The translations under genes were made by a program, and so were the position numbers. A DNA stretch of 10,597 bases. Origin: JALZIF01 sp964584905 (GTDB lineage: Bacteria > Gemmatimonadota > Gemmatimonadetes > Gemmatimonadales > Gemmatimonadaceae). Positions 1-6,569 of this stretch are shown one piece after another. Location: positions 1-10,597 of the forward strand of contig CAZPCC010000288.1 of assembly GCA_964584905.1 (NCBI GenBank). Reading direction: 5' to 3'. The stretch's first letter is position 1; each line of letters starts with the position of its first letter. The notes under the pieces were generated by a model. The model ran no database searches. It was given only the letters and a program-made list of their open reading frames with translations, and had not been told where the DNA came from.

Positions 1-1394
1 CCGACCGCTCGAGCGATGAGATCATCCGCCAGGTCCGATTTCTGAAGCCGAGTTGGAGTCTCCGCTCGCAGTTCGGCTATCAGAACATCATGTACATCGC
101 CGCGGGACAGCTCGCCGCCGGCAAGCTGGACATGTCGTGGAGCGACGCGATGCATGCGCGGCTGCTGGAGCCGTTAGGGATGACCAGCTCCAGCACCTCC
201 ATTCGTGCGCTGGAGGGCAAGGAGAACGTGGCAACGCCGCATGCGTCGTTCGATGATTCGGTGGTCACGATTCCGTGGCGCAACATCGACAACGCCGGGC
301 CCGCCGGTTCGATCAACTCGAGCGTGATGGACATGGCGAAGTGGGTGCGCTTCCAGCTCGACAGCGGAAAGGCCGGTGGCAAGACGCTCCTTTCCACCGG
401 GAGCTTCGTCGAGACGCACACGCCGCACACGATAATCCGGCGCGAAGGCCCCGCGGCGGCGGCCAATCCGTATACGAACTTCGCGAGCTACGGGCTCGGC
501 TGGTTTCTCGAGGACTATCGCGGCAAGCAGATCGTCCATCATGGCGGGAACATCGATGGGATGAGCGCCCTGGTCGGCATGATCCCGTCCGAGCGGCTTG
601 GCATCGTCATCCTGACAAACATGAACGGAACGCCGCTCACCGCCATCGTCATGCGCACGGTGTTCGATCGGTACCTCGGGGCCGCCGGCAAGGACTGGAG
701 CGCCGATCTCCGGAAGATCGTACTCGACGGGCAGAAGCGCGCGAAGGAGCTCGAGTCGAAGCGGGAGGCAGCGCGCATGACCGGCACGACGCCGTCGCTC
801 TCATTGGACAAGTACGCGGGCACCTATCACGACAGCCTGTACGGGACCGCGACGGTGAAGATCGAGGAGGGTCATCTCGTGACGCGGATGGGGGGATTCG
901 TCGGCGACCTGGAGCACTGGCATCACGACACCTTCCGGGCGACGGCGCGCGAGAAGACGTTAGGAAAGATGTTCTTCACCTTCGGGGTGAACGCAGTGGC
1001 GGAGGTCGACGGCTTTCACATCGATGGCGCGGATGGAATGTTACCGGAGGAGCGCCCCGATTTCCGCCGGAGCGCGCCCCCGGCAGATTCCACCCCGGGC
1101 ATTGCAGTGGCGGAATCCGAGTTGCAGAAGCTGGCGGGAACCTATGAACTGCAGGGCCAGCCGCTCGTCGTCGCGATCGAAGTGATTGACGGCGCGCTCA
1201 AGGCCACGGTGCCTGGACAGCCGGTGTACACGCTGGTCGCGGAATCGCCGGTGCGGTTTCGCCTCACCGGTCCGCCGGACATGCCGGGGGGGTTCTTCAT
1301 CGAATTCGGCAAGTCGGGCGACCGCGTGGTTTCGCTCACCCTGCATCAGCCGCAGCCACGGCCGACGCTCACGTTGATGCGTAAGGCGGACTAG
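1..1394 (+). CDS. Secreted serine hydrolase, beta-lactamase/CubicO (S12) family with two C-terminal modules; 5' partial
   Basis: The open frame enters from the left edge (first whole codon at base 3) and stops with TAG at 1392-1394, leaving 463 visible residues. The N-terminal part, with the signal peptide and the SxxK nucleophile motif, lies outside the window. A Tyr-Gln-Asn (bases 78-86) matches the YxN motif of class C beta-lactamases and CubicO peptidases. His-Gly-Gly (540-548) sits where lactamases have KTG; an HxG here is typical of CubicO peptidases and esterases rather than true beta-lactamases. The catalytic domain ends near base 780. A DUF3471-like module follows from about 807 to 1060, starting with the signature DKYAGTY. 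A second, similarly patterned module runs from about 1110 to 1394 and starts with KLAGTYE. The protein is closely paralogous to the gene at 3532-5052, which lacks the second module. It probably hydrolyses a peptide or ester substrate in the periplasm; the substrate cannot be read from sequence. Confidence 0.9.
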   Translation, partial: DRSSDEIIRQVRFLKPSWSLRSQFGYQNIMYIAAGQLAAGKLDMSWSDAMHARLLEPLGMTSSSTSIRALEGKENVATPHASFDDSVVTIPWRNIDNAGPAGSINSSVMDMAKWVRFQLDSGKAGGKTLLSTGSFVETHTPHTIIRREGPAAAANPYTNFASYGLGWFLEDYRGKQIVHHGGNIDGMSALVGMIPSERLGIVILTNMNGTPLTAIVMRTVFDRYLGAAGKDWSADLRKIVLDGQKRAKELESKREAARMTGTTPSLSLDKYAGTYHDSLYGTATVKIEEGHLVTRMGGFVGDLEHWHHDTFRATAREKTLGKMFFTFGVNAVAEVDGFHIDGADGMLPEERPDFRRSAPPADSTPGIAVAESELQKLAGTYELQGQPLVVAIEVIDGALKATVPGQPVYTLVAESPVRFRLTGPPDMPGGFFIEFGKSGDRVVSLTLHQPQPRPTLTLMRKAD

Positions 1395-1456
1395 AGCGGA
1401 ACGCGACAATGCGTAACGCGCGAGCTACTTACGTCTCCTCTACCTGACGCCGCTCA

Positions 1457-2386
1457 ATGGATATCGACGCCAATCTGAACCAGATCCTCGAGAAGATCGC
1501 CGGTTGGATAGACGGCTTTGTGCTGGCGCTGCCCAACCTGCTCGGGGCTACCGTTGTTGCGATCGCCTTTATATTGGCCTCGCGCATCGTACGCCGAGTG
1601 GTTCGTCGCGCGCTCGGCCGCGTCTCTTCGTACACGCAGGTGAACGAGCTGCTGGCGACGGTAGCCTCACTGGCGGTGCTGGTAACGGGTTTGTTCGTCG
1701 CTCTTGGGGTGGTCGGCCTGGACAAGACCGTCACGTCGCTTCTCGCCGGCGTGGGCATCATCGGGTTAGCGTTAGGATTTGCGTTTCAGAACATCGCGGC
1801 GAACTTCATTGCCGGCGTGCTGCTGCTGACCCGCCGTCCGTTCGGCGCCAACGACGTCATCAGCACCAGCGACTACATGGGGACGGTGCTGGGAATCAAT
1901 CTGAGGGCAACGATCCTACGGACGTTCGAGGGTCAGCTCGTCACCATTCCTAATAGTTCGGTGCTCGAGAACCCGATCGTCAACTTTACCGCCACCGGTT
2001 ATCGGCGCGTGGACATTCCGGTCGGCGTCTCCTATGGCGACGACCTGGAGCGGGCCAGGGACGTTGCTGTCGAGGCACTGGAGACGATCGACTACCGCGA
2101 CAAATCCAGGCCGGTGGACCTGTTCTACGAAGGATTCGGCGACAGCTCGATCAATTTCACCGCGCGGTTCTGGATCGCGTTTGCTGTGCAGCCCGACTAC
2201 ATGCGGGCAAGAAGCGATGGCGTAATGCGCATCAAGGCGGCCTTCGATGCGAATGGCATTACGATACCGTTCCCCATTCGCACGCTGGACTTCGCCAAGG
2301 TGGGCGGCTCGACACTTGGCGAAGTGTTCCAGCAGTCCGGAATAGGAAACGGCGGTTCCAGAAATGCCGGCGCGCTCGGCCCTTGA
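1457..2386 (+). CDS. mscS: Small-conductance mechanosensitive channel, MscS family
   Basis: This 309-residue inner-membrane channel is close to the 286 residues of E. coli MscS. MscS opens under membrane tension to release solutes after osmotic downshock and works as a homoheptamer. Three membrane helices are visible at about 21-42, 65-88 and 94-125. The third carries the pore signature GLALGFAFQNIAANFIAG (103-120), followed by RRPF at the start of the beta domain. The beta-domain motif TIPNSSVLENPIVNF matches the IPN...NIINFS region of MscS, and an alpha/beta C-terminal domain follows to about residue 280. Against E. coli, gate residues L105 and L109 align with L104 and F108, and the kink glycine G113 aligns with N112. 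The ATG at 1457 has no recognisable Shine-Dalgarno site, but the N-terminus looks normal from there. The gene starts 62 bp after the upstream hydrolase and may be co-transcribed with it. It converges on the propeller lipoprotein gene. Confidence 0.95.
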   Translation: MDIDANLNQILEKIAGWIDGFVLALPNLLGATVVAIAFILASRIVRRVVRRALGRVSSYTQVNELLATVASLAVLVTGLFVALGVVGLDKTVTSLLAGVGIIGLALGFAFQNIAANFIAGVLLLTRRPFGANDVISTSDYMGTVLGINLRATILRTFEGQLVTIPNSSVLENPIVNFTATGYRRVDIPVGVSYGDDLERARDVAVEALETIDYRDKSRPVDLFYEGFGDSSINFTARFWIAFAVQPDYMRARSDGVMRIKAAFDANGITIPFPIRTLDFAKVGGSTLGEVFQQSGIGNGGSRNAGALGP

Positions 2387-2444
2387 GCCCCGACCCCCCC
2401 GGACCCCCGGACCCCCGACCCCCGACCCCCGACCCCCAATCCCC
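2387..2444. repeat. C-rich tandem heptamer/octamer repeat between convergent genes
   Basis: The whole 58-bp gap between the stop codons of mscS and the minus-strand propeller gene is low-complexity. From 2392 it reads GA-C7, then two GGA-C5 units, three GA-C5 units and AAT-C4. The minus strand therefore carries six or more runs of four or more G separated by 2-3 bases, a textbook potential G-quadruplex. I see no conventional hairpin terminator for either gene, so this tract may be the boundary between the two convergent transcripts; that role is inferred. Such tracts often vary in copy number. Confidence 0.9.
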
Positions 2445-3416
2445 TCACATCGGCGGGATGCGGTATACCCTCACGACGCTCTCCATGAGCAGGGGAACAG
2501 CCAGCTGCATCCGCTGCGGGTCGAATCCGATCGCCGCCGGCGAGGCGACGCCGCCTAACACCTTGCGGATCGCGCTCCCGTCGAGCATGTAGATGCTCGA
2601 ATCGGCCCAGCTGGTGATCAGCGCCCGGCCATCGGGGAGCGCGACAATGCCATCCCATTGACCGGCTCCGGATCCCACGCCGCGCGGCGCCGGGTCGCCA
2701 GGCGCCCAGGTGAACAGCGAGTCTCCCATGTACGAGCCGATGAGAAAGGCGTTGCGCCCGCTGTCCCACGCGATGCCGTTCGGCCCGTTCAGCGATGCGC
2801 TCTCCAGCACCTGGCTCGCCTGTGTTCCGCTCACGCGATAGATGCGCGATGGCTGCTGCTGCGCACCTTCCACACCGAACTCGAGCCCCGTATCGGTGAG
2901 GTACACCGCGCCGTCAGGTCCCTGCGCCAGATCGTTGAGCATTGTCGAGCCGCTTACCGTAACCGATCTGATAGGCGCCCCGGTGCGGGTATTGAACGCG
3001 CGCGCTACGCGGATGTCTGCCACCCACAAGGTGTCACCGATGAGTAGCAGCCCCTTCGGCGCGTTGAGTGTCACCCCGCCACGCCCGCCGGCGATGAACT
3101 GCAGCGAATCGATCCTGCCGTTGGGGCGCACTCGGCTTATGAAGCCGTTGTTGTCCTCCGCCGCCGGCGAGCCGTTGATGTTCGAGACGAACCATACATC
3201 CTGCTCACCGTCGTATCGCGCCGCTTCGGGCGTCGAGAATCCTGTGACGGTCGTGACCAACGCGATGGAGTCGCTATCTGCGACCGTCGTGGCGCTGGCA
3301 GCCGCGGTGTCGGCAGCCGCGGTGTCGGACTCATCACCCGTTCCGCCACACGCTCCAATGCCGATCCCCAGTACCGCCACGATCAGCGGACGCGCCCAAC
3401 GCCGAGTATATAGCAT
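2445..3416 (-). CDS. SMP-30/gluconolactonase-like beta-propeller lipoprotein
   Basis: The 323-residue product starts at the ATG at 3416-3414, chosen over an ATG 13 codons upstream (3455) because GAGGA lies at the right distance. The N-terminus RRWARPLIVAVLGIGIGAC is a lipoprotein signal with the acceptor cysteine at residue 23. An Ala/Thr/Asp-rich linker follows to about residue 50. The rest is a repeated-blade propeller with SMP-30-family signatures: STPEAARYD (about 61-69), MLNDLAQGPDG (159-169), LNGPNGIAWD (209-218) and WDGIVALPDG (254-263). E64, N161, N213 and D255 fall where SMP-30 enzymes place their divalent-metal ligands, which suggests an intact metal site. Family members include gluconolactonase, regucalcin and related lactonases; the substrate here is unknown, and a non-catalytic binding role is possible. 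It is transcribed divergently from the hydrolase at 3532. It lacks a clear hairpin terminator and ends at the C-rich repeat. Confidence 0.88.
   Translation of the reverse strand: MLYTRRWARPLIVAVLGIGIGACGGTGDESDTAAADTAAASATTVADSDSIALVTTVTGFSTPEAARYDGEQDVWFVSNINGSPAAEDNNGFISRVRPNGRIDSLQFIAGGRGGVTLNAPKGLLLIGDTLWVADIRVARAFNTRTGAPIRSVTVSGSTMLNDLAQGPDGAVYLTDTGLEFGVEGAQQQPSRIYRVSGTQASQVLESASLNGPNGIAWDSGRNAFLIGSYMGDSLFTWAPGDPAPRGVGSGAGQWDGIVALPDGRALITSWADSSIYMLDGSAIRKVLGGVASPAAIGFDPQRMQLAVPLLMESVVRVYRIPPM
3297..3326. repeat. Exact 2 x 15-bp in-frame tandem repeat in lipoprotein linker
   Basis: GGCAGCCGCGGTGTC occurs twice back to back (3297-3311 and 3312-3326). On the minus strand it encodes Asp-Thr-Ala-Ala-Ala twice, in the flexible linker just after the lipidated cysteine of the propeller lipoprotein. 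Because the unit is five codons, copy-number changes by slippage would keep the frame and only alter tether length. Confidence 0.95.
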
Positions 3417-3531
3417 GTGAGTTCCTCGTGGTCTGTGGTGAATGAGCACGCTCACGCGAGCGGCGACGCACGTGGCCGCTCGAACTGATCGAATTTCCCT
3501 GATCGCGACCTCTACGTCCAGCCGAATTGGA
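3417..3531. promoter_or_regulatory. Divergent intergenic region, propeller lipoprotein / S12 hydrolase
   Basis: These 115 bp separate two genes transcribed away from each other, so promoters for both should lie here. Apart from the GAGGA site I cannot identify convincing -35/-10 pairs or an operator. The region is coding-open in the hydrolase frame from 3442, but the predicted peptide there does not resemble a domain or signal peptide. Confidence 0.5.
3423..3427 (-). promoter_or_regulatory. Shine-Dalgarno site deciding the propeller lipoprotein start
   Basis: On the minus strand GAGGA lies 6 nt before the ATG at 3416. It is the clearest ribosome-binding site in the window. It rules in favour of this start rather than the upstream in-frame ATG at 3455, which would also put 13 extra residues before a canonical lipoprotein signal. 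Confidence 0.75.
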
Positions 3532-5052
3532 ATGCCAACTGCCCCCTTCCCGCATCTCGCCGCTCGCGCCGCCCTGTGGGCGGTGTTCGAACTGGCGGCC
3601 CTCCCGCTTCCGGCCCAGCCCCGCCCGATAGCCGGGCTCGACAGCTATGTCGCGCAGGCGGTAAAGGCGTGGGACATTCCCGGGCTTTCGGTGGCTGTCG
3701 TACACCGCGACTCGGTGGTGTTCGCCAAGGGATACGGCGTGCGCGAGCTCGGCAAGCCCGGCGCCGTGGACGCAAACACGCTGTTTGCCGTGGGCTCGAC
3801 GACCAAGGCGATGACTGTTGCAGCGTTAGGAATGCTCGTCGATTCCGGTAGAATCGCCTGGGATGATCCGGTCGTGCGCCATCTTCCGCGTTTTCAACTG
3901 ATCGATCCCGCGGTCACCACGACGACGACCATCCGGGACATGCTGACGCACCGCACCGGGCTCGGCACCGTGGACATGATCTGGTACGCGGCGGGCGGAA
4001 CGGTCGATGACGTGGTAGGGCGGCTCCGGTATCAGCCACTCGCGTCGACACCCCGCTCGCGATATGCCTATCAGAACGCCATGTATGCCACCGCGGGTGC
4101 GCTCCTCGCCAAAGTGTCCGGAGTACCCTGGGACCGGTTTCTGCGCGAGCGCCTGTTCTTACCGCTCGGCATGGGTGGCGCACGAACCTCGGTGGTGGGA
4201 CTGGACACGGCGCGCAACGTTGCCACGCCGCACGACATGATCGGCGACGTCCTGCGTCCCATCGCACACCGCAACCTCGATAACATTGCTCCCGCCGGCG
4301 CGGTGTACGCCGGCGCCCGCGAAATGGCCCACTGGATGCGGTTCATGCTGGACAGCGGACGAGCAAACGGCCGCCGACTGCTCGGCGAGTCAGTATGGCG
4401 GGAGATGCTCACTCCGCAGTTCCTGGTACCCTCTCTGTCGTACTATCCCACCGCCCGCCTGACCAGTCCCCATTTCACCGCGTACGGACTCGGCTGGTTT
4501 CTGCAGGACTACCGCGGCGAGTTCGTGGCGATGCACACCGGCAGCATCGATGGCATGGTCGCGATCGTCGGACTGCTCCCGGCGCACGACGTAGGAGTGG
4601 TGGTGCTGGCGAACCGCGACCATGCCGAGCTGCGCCACGCCATCATGTGGCGCGTATTCGATGCCTATCTCGGCGTCCCGGAACGGGATTGGAGCTCCGA
4701 GATGCGCGCGATGTACGATTCGATGGCGGCACTGTCTCGCACCCGATCCGCTGTGCGGGAGAACGAGCGGATAACGGGCACCACACCATCGCTCGCGCTC
4801 GACAAGTACGCCGGCAACTACGCCGACTCGTTGTATGGAACGCTCGGCGTGCAGCGGGAGGGCGCGGGACTAATGATCGACTTCGGTCCGGGGCGAATGG
4901 CCGAACTGGAGCATTGGCACCACGACACGTTCCGCGCCACCTGGCGCGATCCGGCGCTCGGCCGCTCCTTCGTGACCTTCGATCTGAATCACGACGGGAC
5001 GGTGCGGGCGGTACGAATCGACCGGTATGGAGAAATGGCCCGGGTCAGGTAG
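3532..5052 (+). CDS. Secreted serine hydrolase, beta-lactamase/CubicO (S12) family with C-terminal DUF3471-like domain
   Basis: I start this 506-residue protein at ATG 3532 because the N-terminus then forms a signal peptide (hydrophobic stretch to about residue 28, ending LPLPAQ). An ATG at 3442 would add 30 unlike-signal residues. Neither start has a strong ribosome-binding site. The catalytic domain carries all three S12 motifs: S89-T-T-K92 (nucleophile and general base), Y180-Q-N182, and H335-T-G337 in place of KTG. The HTG form points to a CubicO-type peptidase or esterase rather than a penicillin-hydrolysing lactamase. A DUF3471-like module starts at DKYAGNY (about residue 424) and runs to the end. 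In Pyrococcus Pab87, a CubicO protease, a C-terminal lipocalin-like domain helps build the oligomer; a similar architecture here is inference. Long stretches match the hydrolase at 1-1394, including TGTTPSL.LDKYAG and LEHWHHDTFRAT, so the two are paralogues. It probably acts in the periplasm or outside the cell. Confidence 0.92.
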   Translation: MPTAPFPHLAARAALWAVFELAALPLPAQPRPIAGLDSYVAQAVKAWDIPGLSVAVVHRDSVVFAKGYGVRELGKPGAVDANTLFAVGSTTKAMTVAALGMLVDSGRIAWDDPVVRHLPRFQLIDPAVTTTTTIRDMLTHRTGLGTVDMIWYAAGGTVDDVVGRLRYQPLASTPRSRYAYQNAMYATAGALLAKVSGVPWDRFLRERLFLPLGMGGARTSVVGLDTARNVATPHDMIGDVLRPIAHRNLDNIAPAGAVYAGAREMAHWMRFMLDSGRANGRRLLGESVWREMLTPQFLVPSLSYYPTARLTSPHFTAYGLGWFLQDYRGEFVAMHTGSIDGMVAIVGLLPAHDVGVVVLANRDHAELRHAIMWRVFDAYLGVPERDWSSEMRAMYDSMAALSRTRSAVRENERITGTTPSLALDKYAGNYADSLYGTLGVQREGAGLMIDFGPGRMAELEHWHHDTFRATWRDPALGRSFVTFDLNHDGTVRAVRIDRYGEMARVR

Positions 5053-5066
5053 CGGCGTGTAGATGA

Positions 5067-5087
5067 GAAATGCGAAGTGCGAAATCC
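5067..5087. repeat. Three degenerate 7-bp units in a convergent spacer
   Basis: The units GAAATGC, GAAGTGC and GAAATCC follow one another in the 66-bp gap between the convergent hydrolase and EamA genes. The period is 7 bp, the same unit length as in the spacers at 2387-2444 and 6506-6560, although the sequences differ. No hairpin terminator is evident here for either gene. Confidence 0.7.
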
Positions 5088-5118
5088 GTGACGTTTGCTG
5101 GCGACGGTCACACGCCCT

Positions 5119-6066
5119 CTAGGGCCGCGGCAGTTTCTCCCGGGCGGTCGCGATGAGTATCACCGCCGTGGCGACGAGTGCGCCGCCGAGCAGGATCGCG
5201 CGGGAGGCCGGCTGATCCAGCAGTAGCACGCCGAGGATCGTGACGAAGAATGGCTCGCCGGTGGATACGATCGCCGTGCGTACGGGACCGAGCAGAGCGA
5301 GCCCCCGCAGAAACAGGATGAATGCGGCCGCGGTGGATACGATCGCCATGCCGACAATGCCGATCCACGCGTCGGTCGTCGAGATCGTCGTAAGGCGCCC
5401 GCTCAACATGCCGCCCCCCAGGAAAGTCAGTCCCGCGCCCAGCGACACGTACATCGACGCGATGACCGGTCCGACGTTGCGCTGCAGTGAGCCAATGACG
5501 GGGATGTACACGGCATATGTGAGCGCGGCGGCCAGTGTAAGTAGAATACCGGCTGGATGCAGGGCTCCGGCCCATGGCGAGCCGACCAGCGCCCAGATTC
5601 CACATAACGCCAGGATCAGTGCCACGATCCGAATCGGTGTGAGCGGCTCGGTACGGCGCACGGCGGCGATCACCGCCACCCATGCCGGGAAGGTGTAGAA
5701 CAGGAAGACCATCGTCGCTGCCGGCAGATAGGCCAGGGCGGAGAGCGCGAGCCAGGCAATGGCGGCCTGGCCCATCCCGCCGAGCAGCACCATTCGCCAG
5801 AGCTCTCCGCGCTCTACTCTCAACCGCGCCGCGGCACCGGCAATGGCCAGCAGCGCGACGGCGCCGAGGAGATAACGGCCGGCGAGTGCGGTCTCCAGCG
5901 ACGCTCCGCCCCGCTCGGTCGCAATGATTGTGAAGATCGGAAGTGCGCTGAAGCAGGCGGCCGCTCCGAGCACTTCGAGAGCGCCGAACAGCGTGCGTCG
6001 TGGAACGGGCGAGGCGCCGGGCGACGGTTCGTACGGTGCCGCCGCGGCGCTGCCTAACTCGGACAT
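5119..6066 (-). CDS. EamA/DMT-superfamily transporter
   Basis: This is a very hydrophobic 315-residue protein with about ten membrane helices arranged as two homologous EamA halves, the standard size and layout of the drug/metabolite transporter superfamily. Family hallmarks include the end of half one (FLFYTFPAWVAVIAAV, then a charged EPLTPIRIVAL) and the matching end of half two (STGEPFFVTILGVLLLDQP, then the last helix). DMT proteins export amino acids, metabolites or drugs across the inner membrane; the substrate cannot be predicted. I use the ATG at 6066. An in-frame TTG at 6111 would add 15 residues and has GGGAGG upstream, but with a spacer of about 12 nt, so the true start is uncertain. 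The hydrophilic 24-residue N-terminus fits a cytoplasmic end. It converges on the hydrolase at 3532 and diverges from the small membrane gene at 6237. Confidence 0.92.
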   Translation of the reverse strand: MSELGSAAAAPYEPSPGASPVPRRTLFGALEVLGAAACFSALPIFTIIATERGGASLETALAGRYLLGAVALLAIAGAAARLRVERGELWRMVLLGGMGQAAIAWLALSALAYLPAATMVFLFYTFPAWVAVIAAVRRTEPLTPIRIVALILALCGIWALVGSPWAGALHPAGILLTLAAALTYAVYIPVIGSLQRNVGPVIASMYVSLGAGLTFLGGGMLSGRLTTISTTDAWIGIVGMAIVSTAAAFILFLRGLALLGPVRTAIVSTGEPFFVTILGVLLLDQPASRAILLGGALVATAVILIATAREKLPRP

Positions 6067-6236
6067 GGAACGGGGCTCGGAGAGGGTGCACGCGACCCAG
6101 GGCCGGGGCAAATCTAGCGGTTATCCTCCCGATCGAGGCTGCTCGCCGTGTTCCGGCGCCGTGCTGACCTCTTCCGCCCTCACCCTTCCACCTCTACCTT
6201 TCCGGCGGAACGATCAAGGCTCTCCAACACAGTCCC

Positions 6237-6488
6237 ATGTCCTCTCGCAAGCGCAATCTCGGTCTGGTCGGCGCGCTCTGGTTGGCGGCGTTGGCGCTGG
6301 GCGTCACGCTGTTCATCCTGTACAACGACACACGCCTGTCGCATGTACAGCACGGCTTCCCCCACATGCCGCTCTACGGCGCCATGACCTGGTGGTTTTT
6401 CCTGATCACGCCTCTGATCGGATGGACGTGGGGCTATTTCAACGACCTCAAGGACGACGGTGTCAAGCGCGACGAGGAGCGGGAGTAG
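6237..6488 (+). CDS. Small two-helix membrane protein, unknown function
   Basis: I do not recognise this 83-residue protein. It begins with a basic stretch (SSRKRN), has a helix at about 9-28 and a second, Trp/Phe-rich helix at about 48-66, and ends in a charged tail (DLKDDGVKRDEERE). By the positive-inside rule both ends should be cytoplasmic. The short periplasmic loop would then contain HVQHGFPHMP, with three histidines. The sharp alternation of charged and hydrophobic segments, the ATG and a stop at 6486-6488 before a repetitive spacer support a real gene. No clear Shine-Dalgarno site is visible. It lies 81 bp before the histidine phosphatase gene on the same strand and may share its transcript. 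The three histidines could bind metal, but that is speculation. Confidence 0.65.
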   Translation: MSSRKRNLGLVGALWLAALALGVTLFILYNDTRLSHVQHGFPHMPLYGAMTWWFFLITPLIGWTWGYFNDLKDDGVKRDEERE

Positions 6489-6505
6489 CACCGTCGGGAA
6501 TTGGA

Positions 6506-6560
6506 AATCGGGAATCGGGAATCGGGTACCCGAGATCCGATTCCCATTCCCGATTCCCGA
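6506..6560. repeat. Inverted array of AATCGGG heptamers forming a hairpin
   Basis: Three exact AATCGGG units (6506-6526) are followed by complementary, slightly decayed CGATTCC units (6538-6560). A perfect 15-bp inverted repeat pairs 6508-6522 with 6546-6560. A competing register is centred on the palindrome CGGGTACCCG (6523-6532) and pairs 6510-6518 with 6537-6545. No T-tract follows, so it is not a standard terminator. The downstream arm ends 9 nt before the ATG of the phosphatase gene, so a folded mRNA could mask its ribosome-binding region. It looks like an extragenic repeat; copies elsewhere in the genome would be expected. Confidence 0.85.
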
Positions 6561-6569
6561 TGGTCGCGC

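Noticed and set aside
3532..5052. Antibiotic-resistance beta-lactamase (AmpC-like)
   Set aside because: The third motif is HTG rather than KTG and a DUF3471-like domain is attached, which fits CubicO peptidases or esterases better than true class C lactamases.
5108..6091. A 327-residue minus-strand open frame overlapping the EamA gene
   Set aside because: It is Arg/His/Gly-rich with no membrane or domain pattern, and is a frame shadow of the clearly hydrophobic EamA coding frame on the same strand.
6506..6560. Hairpin considered as an intrinsic terminator or a CRISPR fragment
   Set aside because: No T-tract follows it, and the units are adjacent 7-mers with no spacers.
6501..6569. N-terminal extension of the phosphatase from TTG 6501
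   Set aside because: It only translates the heptamer hairpin and would bury the signal peptide; ATG 6570 gives a clean Sec signal.
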